Of a stretch of DNA of 64,000 nt, positions 22,298-34,688 are shown piece after piece (positions within the stretch are counted from its first letter, which is position 1; the number at the start of each line of letters is the position of its first letter). The position numbers and the translations under genes are program-made. A model generated the notes under the pieces. That model searched no databases, was not told the origin of the DNA, and saw only the letters and a program-made list of their open reading frames with translations. This DNA is from Diplosphaera chodatii (taxonomy: Eukaryota > Chlorophyta > Trebouxiophyceae > Prasiolales > Stichococcaceae), in contig JAALGY010000032.1 of NCBI GenBank assembly GCA_032358165.1, positions 3,224,001-3,288,000 on the forward strand, read 5' to 3'.

Positions 22298-23691
22298 TCA
22301 TTCTGACCGTGGGCGCAGAAACAGGTACAGCGCTGGACCAATCACGGGCAGAAGCCCAAACAGGAGTGCCGTGTCCTTGAACTTGCCACGGAACTCCGCA
22401 TCGTTTGAGATCCAGAAGGGCATGAAGGCCGTCAGCAGCAGGAAGTCGATGGTCGTGACATGCACAAACCTGCTCTCATCGAACAGCTTGGAGTAACCAT
22501 ACCACTCGTCGCCTCCTGCACCAACCCACCAAGTCCAGTTTGCAACAACGACATCGCACCAATTCAGGAAACAAACAGCAGGCACCATGCCATGTTGCTG
22601 ATTATGCTTCAATGGGCAGGGTTCACAAACTTGACCGTGCTCACCAGCAACGGCTGCGCTGCCAATGAGGAATACAGCGGCTGCCAGCAACAAGCCCGCT
22701 GTCACCCTAGACTCCAGAGCCTTTCTGAAGAACCCCTGCAGGGGCATCAGTGCTTGTCAATGAAACTACTGAACATTGCCCAGAGGTGCGCCCTGGCAGA
22801 ATACAGACGGCGGTCCTTGGGATGTGATATGCAGTACCATTGTGCACATGATAGCAACTGACCAATTCGCTTTTAGGTGGCAGCGTCTGCTCGTCCCGTG
22901 GTAATGGCGACCAAAGCGCGAAATATGGCAGGAGGGAAAACATGCCTACAGCAAAGGACGCTACAACGAATGGCGCCGTCGGGACCTGTGGAGCCGTCAC
23001 AGAGCAGGTCACTCAAAGACGGGGCCTTTGGCATTGGCATCAGCGAACAGTGCAGGAATGGCAATGCTGACAAGGCATATGTGCCCACTGCGCACATTGT
23101 TGCGGCTTTTTGCAGCAGGCAGTAGCAGTGCTGCATACAAGGCCGGGTACACTCCTGCAGAGTGTCAAGGCAAATGCTTTGGGCTGGACAATGCTGCTGA
23201 CAAATGCACGAACAATCACAAGATGCCTGCTAATGCAATCTAGATCGGCTCGTAGTCACCCATGATGTTGAAGAGGTTGAAGAAGACAATGCCAACGTTG
23301 ATAGTAGAGCTGGGGTTGATTCCGACCAGCTTTTCCAAGAAGAGTTGGTCACGAAATGGCGTCTGGTTTGGAGCAAATAGGAAAGCATACCCTGCATGCA
23401 AAATTTCTGATTTGTAGTTGAATGGTGCGTGGCAACCCATACGCAGTGTGGCGGTCACATACTATAAGGCAGGTGCAGCTTTTGCTGTGGACTTTTACTA
23501 AGACGCCCTGGGTGTGCTGCCCCACCTACAAAGGCTGCCCATAGTGCGAGCAGCCCTGCGCTGGTAGCAGTCCGAGTCCAGTCCTGGTCTCCAGCTGTAC
23601 TGTCGCCTCCAGCCTTGCCACCCGCATGCACAACTGGCAAGCAAAGCCGCTGCCTGCGCAAATGGTAATACCCGGAAGCTGGCATATGCAC
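22298..23691 (-). CDS. Plastid-type multi-span membrane protein, conserved but unnamed
   Basis: Blocks on the minus strand, in order: a possible transit region with span SAGLLALWAAF (about 23691-23540), then TPFRDQLFLEKLVGINPSS and a second span ending FFNLFNIM (23362-23260). Next is VGTYALSALPFLHCSLMPMP (from 23087), then SFAVGMFSLLPYFALWSPLP (about 22970-22870). GFFRKALESRVTAGLLLAAA (about 22745-22650) leads to YSKLFDESRFVHVTTIDFLL and a last span to LYLFLRPRSE (stop 22298). The acidic-aromatic loop before the last span and the overall layout recall membrane proteins shared by chloroplasts and cyanobacteria, but I cannot name the family. The junction near 23030-22960 is unresolved: a 51-nt intron or another border is needed to restore frame. 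The start is also unsure; an alternative first exon begins at ATG 23797. Confidence 0.65.
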
Positions 23692-24438
23692 ATGATTGAA
23701 CTCGGAACACCCAAAGACGGTGTTGCGGAGCGGTCAGCAAACCTTCCGCTGAATGTGGAAAATGCTGCCTTGCACCGTGGCGCTGCAATGCAGCCATTGC
23801 CGCCGCTTGTCCCCTGCCTATGCTGGCGCGTCATCTGCATCACCAGGTCTCACCATCAGAAGCATCACATGGAACGATGTTATTTCACAGGTGAGGCACG
23901 ACATTACCATCATCAAGACTGTACCGGCGGTGCGCCTGGCCTGAAGCAGCATGCTGGCTGTGTGGCTGATCTGTGGGCGGAATGAAGCGGATGTTGCAGC
24001 AGCCGCATCGTTGTAGGGCCCTGCATGTTTCGTGCAGTCTGTGTTGGGCATGCAAATGCAGTTGTGAACAGGGTCCTGCATGCAGGCCACGACACCATGA
24101 TGTGAATTCATACTCACCCGGTGCGCGATGCTGGCAGTCGTGCAGTGAAGCAGTGTCCTGTCCAGGCAGTCTAGTTATATACACACGCTGTCCAGAGCTT
24201 CACAAAGCGCACACCATTTGTTAGTGCATACAACACTGATCGAAGTCGTTCGGCAAGTCGTTCTATTGCTTCTTCCGAGACACTCCGTCAGACTGTGAAG
24301 CGTGCCTTTACAAGCGCTCTTGGAAGCAAGTTGACCATCGCAAGGGTCTGCAGAGGCCGCAGCTGCTGTTGCGGTCATTGAGTGGCGTCACACATGCTGC
24401 GTTCTGCGCAAGCGTGATCGTGTTGGCGGTGGAAGGGG
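23692..24438. other. Intergenic with a possible small Cys-rich frame
   Basis: Mostly no coding signal. A 67-codon ATG-initiated frame on the minus strand (24378-24175) has Cys residues spaced C-x9-C-x9-C (CDGQLASKSAC and onward). This resembles mitochondrial CX9C proteins but does not complete the twin motif. It would be head-to-head with the UBL-SAYSvFN gene, about 60 bp apart. It may be chance. Confidence 0.3.
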
Positions 24439-25652
24439 ATGGCCACACTGTCCGTTCATGAAGTGACGACTGGCGCAAAACGTGATGTGCCTGTGCCGGA
24501 AGGCTGCACGGTCAGCTGGGGGCGCACGTCCACGAAACATCTGGCATCTCTCTTCGCATGGTGCGTTTGCGGCGCAACAGCTTGAGCATTGCACCGGATC
24601 AGCACGCTATGGCGGTCTGCAGGTGGCAAAGCTGCGAGAGTTGGTCGCTGCGCAGCTGCAGCTGCCAGCAGACAGGCTGCGCTTGGTGCACAAGGGCGCG
24701 ACGTTGTGGGACGGCCGGGATGCACCAGCGCTGACAGATGCAGGTGCGGAGCCAGTCGGATGGATTGAAACAGCAGCGTGCAGCATGGATTGCCCCTCTT
24801 GCGACCACAGTGCACCGTCGTGCGCTGCAGACACGGTGCTCGCCTTTGTATCGCCCAATATCCAGATAGCAAAGCCGAGCAGCGGGCACGGGGCATCAGC
24901 AGAGCCAGACGAAGAGTTTGAGGAGCGCTTCAGGTGCTAGACTGCTGCGTGTTGTGCCGCGCGTTTGTGACATGTTTCTGACACTCGAGTGCAGTGGCCT
25001 CATGTAGAACAGCTCCAACATCTGTGACACTGGTGCCTAGTGCAGGCTTAGACCAGGCGCCTCATGGTTGGAACGTACAGCAGCGCAGTCCTTGCGCCGC
25101 CGCCGTGTGCCTGATCTCTTCATACAGCTACTTGTGTGGCTGTTGCGACCCAGCATTGTGAGTCCATCAACCTGTCTCACTTCAACCCTGAAGTCGTGGA
25201 GTGTGATGGATTGCTGCCATCCACCTGTTATGGCAGTCTCACATGCAGAAATCATCAGGAGAATGGCACTCCTGTCAACAACAACGAATGCATCCCATGT
25301 CCCACCTGCAGATGATCAGCACGGCGCTGTGGTTTGCGGGGGCCCCTATTGCAGCATACTTTTCGTTGGGACCGCTGTATGTGCTGGGCACAATCCTGGC
25401 GCTCATCCTTACGAACCTTGGCACCCGCAAAGCAGGGGAGCTCAGCGCTTACTCCATCTTCAACCCTGGGGCCAGGCAGCTGCCAGGTGCGGCCAGCAGG
25501 GCAGACCCATGGCATACACTCGTCGACTGACCAGGAGGCAAGTGTGCGACCTTCTGCTATCAATCAACGTGCTGATGTGCCTTCCCTGCTGCCGTGCAGG
25601 TCAGCTGAACGCAGATGCAATCGACCAGCAAATACGAGCCGGCAACATATGA
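24439..25652 (+). CDS. Ubiquitin-like / SAYSvFN domain membrane protein
   Basis: Exons 24439-24510, 24623-24933, 25052-25157, 25312-25486 and 25600-25652 join in phase to 238 residues. Residues 1-75 form a ubiquitin-like fold: MATLSVHEVTTGAKRDVPVP, then VAKLRELVAAQLQLPADRL and RLVHKGATLWDG. An acidic patch and a basic RRRR segment lead to hydrophobic spans (LFIQLLVWLL and ALWFAGAPIAAYF to LILTNLGTR). The signature SAYSIFNPGARQLPG then matches the SAYSvFN motif of SAYSD1, with a C-terminal helix QLNADAIDQQIRAGN. Animal SAYSD1 is an ER translocon/UFM1-associated quality-control factor. The UBL is absent from the animal protein as I recall it. I infer an ER membrane location. Confidence 0.87.
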
Positions 25653-25971
25653 CGTGGACGTTCGCAATCAGTCTGACAGCTCACCAAACCACCAAGACCT
25701 GTATTCTATGTACAACAACGGTGCTTTGCACCTGGGTTTGCCATCAGAGGCCCCTGCGCTGCTGCGCACCTGCCTGCGCTGCCAGCACACTTCAGCCTGA
25801 CATTGTAACATTTCAGCGGCCGCAAGTTATGGGGCCTATCGTTGCCTACTGGAAATGAGTTGGGATCCCTGGTCCCTTACGTGCACACATAGCTACTGCA
25901 ATCCACGACCCACATGTGCCTATTGTGCCACCTCACAGCCTTTCAGCCACGTGTCAAGAGCCATGCTCATG
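25653..25971. other. Convergent 3' regions
   Basis: This gap lies between the SAYSvFN stop (+) and the MMS19 stop (-). No coding signal was seen. Confidence 0.4.
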
Positions 25972-28900
25972 CTAGGCAGGCATCCAGACGGTGCGGCAGC
26001 GCACAGCTGCTGCTCGCACTGCGCGCTTCCTGTCGTCCAGCGCCACGCGGGCCGCTGCCAACACAGCCGCCTTGTGCTTGCCCCTGGAGCACGTCAGCAC
26101 AGTACTCATCCGCGCCTTATCACCGAGCTCACAGGTCACAAACACAATGGACGTGAGCATCTCGCAATGCCCTTGGCCAGCCTGCGTATCTCCGCGTACT
26201 GTCCCGCCTGCTCAGAAACATGCTGTGACACAAGACCCAAGACACAAGTCTCAAGAATGGAGGTCACAGATGCCACCACGCTGCAGATGTAGAGTGGCAC
26301 CTGACGTTGCGGGGTAGCTCCAGCGCAAGGGAGGTCAGAGTCTCCAGGGCACCCCGACGCGCGTCCGCTGATGCCTGATATGCAGTCAGCGCCGCTAGCA
26401 GTGGCAGCAGCCTGTCTGCATGCTCTACCACCGTCTCTTGAGCTGCAGGGCAGAGTCATGTTGCTCTTGGACATTGTTGTCGGCAACAGAAAGCATGACA
26501 GCGGTATGGTGGCAGTGCATGTTCCATCTTGAGCAATTTCACAGAGAGAGCCACCTGTCGACTGCTGTACGGCCACCTCCACGGCGGTCGCAGCAGCTTG
26601 CAGGGCAGCCCTGTGGCTGTCTGTGGTCAAAGTGCTGCCGTTAGCAGGGGCACAATCTTCTCCCTGCAGGTTTATGCCGGAGTTCGCGTTGCAGTCCCTT
26701 GTTAAACCGTACGGGCGACGTGCTTCAGATGCACATGTGAAAGAGGGTGCTCGATGATCGAGCACATGGTGCCAGCAAGCACCCCATGCGCAGTGCAGCA
26801 GCCAATGGATATTGCAATTGCGATGGGGCTCGGTCCTCCAATTAAAATGGCTTCGACAGAGCCAGCAGCACATTCATAGGCTGACCTGCAGGCGCCGCAG
26901 CGCCTCCAGCAGCCAGGGCAGCAGGCGTGGCACAGCGGGCCGCAGCAACTGCGGCGGCACAGCCGCTGATGCCCGAGCGAGCGCCGCCAGCAGCGTCAGG
27001 GGCGCAGGTGTTCCTGAGCGCAGGCTCTCGTGCAGCGCTGCAAGCAGCTGATCTACAGGACCACCACATGCAAAGGCGGTGTCAAGTGCTTGCCATGCTG
27101 GGCGCTGTCTGACTGTTGCACCGGTGCACATGGCCAGATGCAGTGCATCTGCTGGCGTCCTGCCAATCAATCATGCCTCCCAGCCTTGGCACATACATGG
27201 ACAATCTTGGTGCACCTGAGGCTCGTGTGAAGGTGCGCTGCTGCCACAATGGCTTTGCCACCGCATGCGAGGTTTTGCTCAGGCCCAGGCCCTGGCTGGC
27301 TTCTGCATCAAACAACACGGTGTGCAGAGCTGCAGGCGCCTCAGCTGCGGCAGTGTCCATTCCGCCTGCAGTAGGCAGATGCAACTCGTTCTGCAGTTGG
27401 CTGCTACTCTGTCTGGAAGAGCCCTGTTAGCATGCTTGGATGGGGTGATGCGCAGACATCTGCCGGTCTGCTCGTTGACAGTGCACGCGGCCACTTCGCC
27501 CTACCATTAGAGCGCCCAGCGGTAGCCACGATGTGCTGCAGGCACTCCGCAGCACGCAGATGTCCGCACATCGCAAGTGCTCGGGTTAGCCAGGCCAGCA
27601 GCACCATGGCCTGCAACGAATGATCGAGGTCCAGTCAAGTGCTGCAATTGGTCCAAGGCCAGGGTGCCACACCAGCAATGAGCCTCAGCGTGAATAGCTG
27701 ACCTTCATCACGGGAGCAAGGGTGGTTGCACACCTTATCTGCTGTGGATGCCGAAGCCAGTGCAGGTGTGATTGTCTGTTCCAGTGTGGCTGCAACAACT
27801 GTCTCCAGGCCGCCGCCTACAACACGTCTTACAGTGGCTCTCGAGGAAAGACCTTGCTGCTGGTGCTGCTGGTGCTGCTGGTGCTGCTGGAGACCCAGCT
27901 GTTGTCAGTGAAATGCCTGCGCTGACAATGCATTGCTCTGCTTACCTGCGGGCAGCTTGTTGACGATGGAGGCAACAGCAACTGCCAGGCTCTGTGCCGC
28001 AGGGCTGTCACCCAGGTCGTACAGCCGCAGCAGCGCACCGCACAGCTCCGTCGGCGAGGCGCCTCCCCACGCCTCGGGGCACGCCCACACCGCAGGCTGC
28101 ACAGGGACAGTTCGAGCACACCCTTGTTGCGCACTTGCATGCTTCGACGAGACCAGACGAGGATGCACGTGGCAGCATGTTCCAGGGCTAGCACACTTGC
28201 AAGCTGCGACGAGACGAGACGAGGATGCACGTGGCAGCATGTTCCAGGGCTAGCACAGCAACGCTTGTTGATTCTGACTTGCACCTGCACTGAAGCAGTC
28301 AGTGCCGCTGCGACGGCTGCCTGCCACTGCAGCTGTGCGGGTGCTGCATCGGCCGCGGCTGCAGCTGCTGCTTCTGCTGTGCCGCCCAGCTGCAGCAGCT
28401 TCAGGCTGGCAGTGGCGGCTGCGACCTGGTTGGCGGCTGCCGAGCTGCGCTGCACCGCGCATGCAACAAGACTGGCACATGAGGCGAGCGCCTCCGCCGG
28501 CAGCGGGCCTGACCCCTGCAAGTCATCCACGCGGAGTCATGGACACCTGCCGCAGTCAGACTTGTCAGATGACCACTTTGCATGTGAGCTGCAACAGCAG
28601 TTGGGTCTGGTACGAGGACAGAGACACACCTCAAACGAGATGAGAAGGTTGACAAGCTCCAAGACAGCTGTCTGATCGGCATCTGCACACCCATTCCTTC
28701 AGATCAACATGACGAGCCTTTACAACAGTATTGCCCACTGGCAAGCGTCATGCCGCAGCACATGAGCTGCTCTCACTAGGTGCAGCCTTCTATGTAGGTG
28801 ACTGTTGTTGAGTATTCATACCCGTCAGGGGCAGGGGCATGTGGGTCAAAATGCCGTCCTGCACAGCCAGCAGCAGCGACTGCAGGTGCCCACTCGCACC

Positions 28901-31900
28901 GGACTCTGCCTTGTCGCTGCTCAAGTGTGCCAGCACGGTTGCAATCGCCTCCCTGCAAATAGTAGGCTGCTGCATCTCTGAGTTCGATAGATGTTTATGA
29001 TGCTTTGCCCGATGAACCCTGAATAAGGCGGCAACATCCACATAGCAACAACAAGGTGGTCAGTTCACGCGCACAGACCTGATGGCTGAGAGGATTCCAG
29101 GACGCAACTCAGTGCTGGCCCGTGCTAGAGCTGGTAGAGCACTCAACGATATAGCTTCCAGCTGCTCGGCAGCTGGGGAACACCGAAGAGCAGCCGCTGA
29201 TGGTGCTAGGTGCTGCAGCAGAGTTGGCAGGACCATTTGCTGCAGCTGCGCAGCATGGCCGGCGCCTGCTGGAACATGGCATGTGGTTCAGACACTTGTT
29301 GCGTGTGACACAGGTGGGGAACTTGGAGGCAATGAGTTACTGGCATTGCTGGTCAGCAGCAGGCAGCTGCACAGGACAGCACATGCCTGCCATGGCGCTG
29401 AGGCCGTCCAGCGCAGCACTGGCAACTTGTCCAGGAGCTGCAGTATGCTGCAGGGTGCTACTACTCTCGGCCAGCAAGTGCCGCAGCAGCAGCTGCGCTG
29501 CCTCTGCAATGCCTGCAGGCGGCAGCGGCGTGCATCCCGAAGGAAAGGCAGCCAGTGACGCCAGCAGCTGTACCTGCGCCTGTTGCAACCAGTGGGCAAA
29601 CTGTCAAGTGGGGAAGCGCGCACGCTGTACATTGTAGCTGAGGTGCCCAGTTCAATGGGCTGCCCAATAGCTTACTTGATAGCAGGGCATGCGGTCACAC
29701 CTGAAGCAGGTCTGATGGCGACTGCAGCGATGTCGCAAGGGGACTGAAGGCCGCCAAGCTGTCTGCAGACTGAGCGACTGGAGCCGTGGCACGCAGCAGA
29801 TCTATGCTGTATGCCTGCACACAGATGCCGTGTTACATGTGCTGGAGAGTCGGTGAGGTACTAGCACTTACACAACCACCTGCTGCAATCCACGAGGACA
29901 GCAGAGCTCTCTTTGCAAGCTGTAGGTCCAGTGCAGCTGCTCAGCGACTCGTACCTGGAGGCTAGCGGCGGAGGTGCCACGCTCTGCTGTGCTATGCAGC
30001 ACAGCAGACACCAGAGTCTGTGCAGTGCGCAGCGCCAGGATGCGCAGAGCGGCGTTCCTACCTTTGCCATCCTGCTCCTGTGCTGCTGCCAGCACAGCAG
30101 GCATGACACGCTGGAACACTGCTGTGCTTGCTGCATCTGAAGCCCCAGCCACCTGGCGAGCAGTGTGTAGCTGTCTAGCTATGTATCTAGACAAACAGGA
30201 GAGCACGAAGGAAGCAGATACTCATGCTTGAAGGAAGGCCATATGCATGATATAGTGTGAAGAGAACGCCTGCTCACTGCTGCTAGGGTTCGGCTGACAG
30301 ACTGCACGTGCGCAGCTGTGCGGGGTAAAGCCTCTTCATCAGCTGCGTTCAAGCAGGCCAGCAGATCATCGGTGCAGGGGTCCCTGAGCACCTCTGCTGT
30401 CAAGCCCATGCTGCGACCAGGAAAACACCTTTCTCAGTTGATCGCATATGCTCCTTGACTTGTGCAGGTCGCAGACACCAACCATGAACCGCGTGCTTCA
30501 GATCCTTCAACATGTTGAGGAGCTGTCAGCGCTGGTCGGCATGATACAGATGCGGCGTGAGGTGCATGACAGCCATCATCGTACGTTGACTGCCAGAGCA
30601 GCTGTTGCAGCCACTCTGATCGCACCTGCCCAAAGCTGCGACGCAGCGCCGGAGGCTTCCCGCCGCCGCGTCAGTCAACTCAATGGCAGAGGCGGCGCCC
30701 AACGCACCTGCACGCAGCGCACCACGACTGAACATGCTGCTCCACATGGACACCTCCTTCCGCATGTGCCGCAGCGAACCCACCTGGTACCTTGCTTGCC
30801 AACGAATCAGAAAGCATTTTTGAGAGTTAGTACAGCTGCATCCTGCACCATAAACCTGCCGGAGGCGAGTCTGCCAGCAGCTCGGTGCGCAGGCCGCGCC
30901 ACAGGGCGTCGAAGTGCGGCCGCATTGCAGCGGCCCCAAAGCGCTCCGCCGCAGCTGCCAGGCCCGACAAGGCATCCAGCTTTGCCTGCCTGTGCAACTT
31001 CAAGGGCATGTATGCTCATGCAGCTCTGACGCTGGTGACAATTCCTGTCATGCACTGGCATTGAACGGAGCAGCATGGGCAATGCCGCTGTTCTGTTGCC
31101 CCATTCAGACTGCATCTGCCGCGCCTGACACTCGACGCCAGCTTGTCCAGGGCAAGCGGGATGAAGTGCGGCGCAAACAGCGGCGTGGCTGTGAACGTGG
31201 CCTCGAGCGCGCCCACCAGCGTGTCGCGCGTGATGTTGAACCTGAGCAGCCGGCTCCATGACATGTCAAACTCGGTGACACTCTGTATTGAAACCATTCC
31301 TTCACGATGTGAGCTCTGGGATCCCACTGAGACCCTCAGCTGATGCCAGCTCGCACGGCGGCATAGTCGCTGAGCAACGTGCAACTTTGCATGTGTCGGT
31401 ACCTCTATCTGGCCATAGCATGCTTGCACAGCAGTAAACAACGTGGCAATACATCTGCACACTTCGATCTACATACTTACTTGTTGTCCGGCGGTGGTGT
31501 GAAGGCCATTGGAAAGTACCAGCTAAGGGCATCGAACAAACCCTCAGCGCCCTGCCCGCACAACACATGGTGTTTTGGTTCTTGGTGGATGCAGACACTA
31601 ACAAATGGTAATGGAAGAAACAGCAATGTGGCATGCTGCCTTCAGGACACGCGCCCAATCTGAGTATTTGCTTGGACAACTGAGGCAGCATGCCTTTTCA
31701 AGGCCGCCAGGGTGTGCATCACTATAGAGGGCCACAGCCTGCCGGACGCAGTCAAACACACGCAGCAAGCACCTATTGCATTTGTGAAAACTGGACGTCA
31801 GGGTTTTGCCATGGCAGACGCAACAGCATGGGGGCAGCTACAAACGTAGGCGTTGGCAGCCCTACCGCGGGTCTCGCTCGCCTTCGGAGGCCACTACGAT

Positions 31901-32877
31901 GGCATCCAGGAAGTCGATCCCAGCAGCCAACAGGTCTCTGCCATACCCCTACAAGATAAGCCACGTTACCGTCACTGCAGAAGCGCAAAGCATGATTGAT
32001 TAGCAGCACGATTGAGGCATGGCTGGCGCCATAGGTCTCTCTTACCGTACATACCAGTCATTTGTGTAGGATACCTGAAGGGCTGTCAACAGGAGATCGA
32101 AGCTCAGCATCCGGTCCACTTGGCCATAGGCTTGGACAAGGACGTGCTGCATGAAGCGCTTCATCACCACGGCAGCTGCAACAGCGTCGAGAGCCGGCGC
32201 AGCTGGCGCAGCACTGGCTGGTCGCATCAACAATGCGAGGCATCCTCTGAGCGCCGCGCGGATGCACACCCTGCAAGTCGCTAACACGCTATGCGACTGC
32301 CAGATACTGCATGAATGTAAGCACAACATCTGGATCATGTGCGCTGAAGACATGACAGATGCAATGCTGGTGCAACGAGGTGCACCAGCCGATGCACCTG
32401 TCGGCCAGCTTTGCCGAGAAGAACTGTGCGGCAGTAGATACATCCAGGGGCAATCGAAGCAGATCTGGCGCCTTCGATACCACCTGCTTATGACCAGAGC
32501 TCGTCGGGAATGTAGAGGTTTGGTTTGGTGAGCTGAATGGATGACGAAAGCTGTCCCCATGCGCGTGAGCGTCGGCGCACCTCAGCGAACAACATGACAG
32601 CCCGCGGACGTACTCTGTCATCCTCTGATGTTAGGGCTGGCCCCAGTGCTTCGATCTGCAGATGGCATGGCACGATTGATCGGCTTGCAAACAAGCTGCA
32701 TTTGCATGCCGCAGCATGTGAGCAAATTCAAGTGCATCCTCTCACCAGCTGCAAAGGCGACGTGCTGCCCTGCTGCAGCACGGCTACGACTGCGTTCACA
32801 CTGATCTGCTGAGCTTGCTCGCTGCTCTCTGGCGCCGTGTATTCATCCACATTTGCCACCAGTTGGCTCAGCGTCAT
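25972..32877 (-). CDS. MMS19: MMS19, cytosolic iron-sulfur protein assembly (CIA) targeting factor
   Basis: HEAT-repeat adaptor that with CIAO1/CIA2 delivers Fe-S clusters to DNA repair and replication enzymes. It is the largest gene here, with many short exons. ATG 32877 begins MTLSQLVANVDEYTAPESSE. IEALGPALTSEDDRVRPRAV (about 32655-32590) matches the plant MMS19 N-terminal block. FFSAKLADR (about 32420) and a GCLAL... block ending SFDLLLTALQ (about 32250-32080) follow, then VTEFDMSWSRLLRFNI (about 31280) and LALDKLAS (about 31150). HEAT-like exons continue through 31000-27000 (for example LLAALARASAAVPPQLLRPA at about 26960). C-terminal blocks are LLAALTAYQASADARRGALE (about 26380) and VALDDRKRAVRAAAVRCRTV before stop 25972. 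Individual exon borders in the middle were not resolved. Confidence 0.85.
28131..28252. repeat. 60/62-bp tandem duplication in an MMS19 intron
   Basis: Two adjacent copies, 28131-28190 and 28191-28252, share a perfect 3' portion of more than 30 bp, GACGAGGATGCACGTGGCAG and onward, and differ at a few 5' positions. No HEAT-like coding block overlaps it, so it is probably intronic. Confidence 0.75.
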
Positions 32878-33309
32878 GGCTCAACTTTGCTGCATCAACA
32901 ACTGTCACAAGCGGACAGCACTATCATCGCTCGTGTTTCGTGATTTTGCAGAGGCGTGCACATGAAATGTCCTGGTTGGAAACTCCGCAGTGCAGTTTGA
33001 ACCCGTTGGACAATTTCATACATTCAACATGCATGCGACCGATGTGATGCTGGAAGAAGAGGTGCAGGTGCATCATTTGCGCAGTTGCATATGTCAAAGT
33101 TGTGCATGACCATACACAGCTGCAGAGCAACCTCAAGCGTAACGGATCCACAAGATCGTGGTGCCATGGGGCCCTTGCTTCCTGTGCCGCAGCATCAAGT
33201 ACTGCTGCTGTGCCCAGTAATGACAAGATGCTGGAGTCCCAAGCAAGCTACATGCTTGCACGGGCATCCATATCCACCAGTTCGTCACTTAGCTTGCAGC
33301 AGCCAGCGC
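32878..33309. other. Divergent promoter region
   Basis: The gap lies between MMS19 (-) and the SET gene (+). No coding block was recognised. Confidence 0.4.
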
Positions 33310-34688
33310 ATGCTTCGGGTCAAAGGGTGCCGTACAGCGCTGGCATGCCGCCATCGCAGATTGCTTGCACATCAACGACAACGGCGGTTCGTGCCCTGCG
33401 CAAAGATCCAGCAGCCTGCTGGTCAGTCTCACACGCCCTTTGATCTGCTAGAACGTTTCGCCTCACACCTGCTTACAGAGGGCTGATCTGCATGCACACT
33501 CTTGCATAACATGCCATTGCAGAGACGACGGTCGACACGCTGCCTAACGAGCTCGTAAGGTCTCGCAAGATCAGGCGAGCCGGGCTCAGCGTTTCTGCTG
33601 CTGTGCTGTTGGTGGGCAGCGGCGCAGCAGCAGCTAACGGACTGTTGATCCCACCGCTGGCTGCAGCCACACAAGTTGCAGCGGCAATGGCAGCGATATT
33701 CACAGTGGTGCTGGCTGGCAGCAAGGCTGTGCTCGGTGCGTCACATTCGCGTGTGACCATGCGTCTGGGCAGATTGCAGAAGAGCGCACGCGGGTTAGCA
33801 AGGACGTAAGCTCATGAATACAGACTGCTTGCATAACTATGCAATGTTGCAGATGACAGCCTACACTTAGAGTGGCACGATGGCAGGCTCCATATAGAGT
33901 ATGCTTTGGTGGACCATGCAGCAGAACGGGCAGAGGCTCAGGTGAGCATGCTCGCCTTGCATTCAGTCACTGCAGCTGTGAGGAATCTGCACGATTAACA
34001 GACCACTAGTGCACTAGACGAAGCCTTCAATGCAGGTTCGACCAACAACAGACGGGCGCGGCAATGGTGCATTTGCTGCCGGCCCCATACCCCGGGGGAC
34101 GTTTCTGGGGGTTTATGAGGGCGACCTGCTATCAGAGGCACAATATTGGCAGCGGTACCCCTCTGGCGTGGTGCGATGAAAGCTGACCTGGAGTCCTGCA
34201 ACGCCTGTTGTCCTTTTGCACAAGACATAGCATGTGCATTAACGGTTGCTTGTCCTTCGAGCCACACGTCCGAGAGATGGTGTGTCATCGCTGCAGTCGG
34301 ACTACTGCATACGCATTGATAACGAATGGACGGTTGATGGCGCCGAGAGGGCGAAGGACACGTCCAGCTTTAGCGCCTGCCACATGAATCATGCCAGCGG
34401 CGCTGCCAGCAATGTGGCACGGCTCACCTTCCGGAGGGAGCAGTCAGTTCGCGTCTATGCAAAGCGGGACATACAGGTGGGGCCTGCAACTTCCGCTGCT
34501 GAGTGCCGTCAAACAGCAAGATCACACCGTTGCTCAGGTACTGCGTATGGCAAGCGGAGGCCAGTGAACACAACTGTCTACACATGGAAATCTGCTGACA
34601 AGTGTCAGCTGGAGCACAGGCGGGAGAGGAGTTGCTGCTGGACTATGGTGCACTGTATTGGACAGGGCGGGAGCACCTCATCGTCTGA
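33310..34688 (+). CDS. SET-domain protein with transit-like N-terminus and two membrane spans
   Basis: Exons 33310-33421, 33523-33735, 33853-33941, 34036-34167, 34297-34476 and 34620-34688 join in phase to 264 residues. Residues 1-37 are Arg/Ala-rich with no acid (MLRVKGCRTALACRHRRLLA), like an organelle transit peptide. Two hydrophobic stretches follow at about residues 55-110 (VSAAVLLVGSGAAAANGLLI and VAAAMAAIFTVVLAGSKAVL). The C-terminal half is a SET domain: GNGAFAAGPIPRGTFLGVYE for the N-terminal strand pair, HMNHASGAASNV in place of the NHSxxPN core, and GEELLLDYG at the end with the catalytic-site Tyr. A lysine methyltransferase role is inferred. A membrane-anchored plastid SET protein is unusual. 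Confidence 0.8.

Noticed and set aside
27841..27900. CTGCTGGTG trinucleotide-like run taken as a hydrophobic leucine-rich peptide
   Set aside because: It is simple sequence within the MMS19 locus, and the Leu-rich frame has no supporting neighbours.
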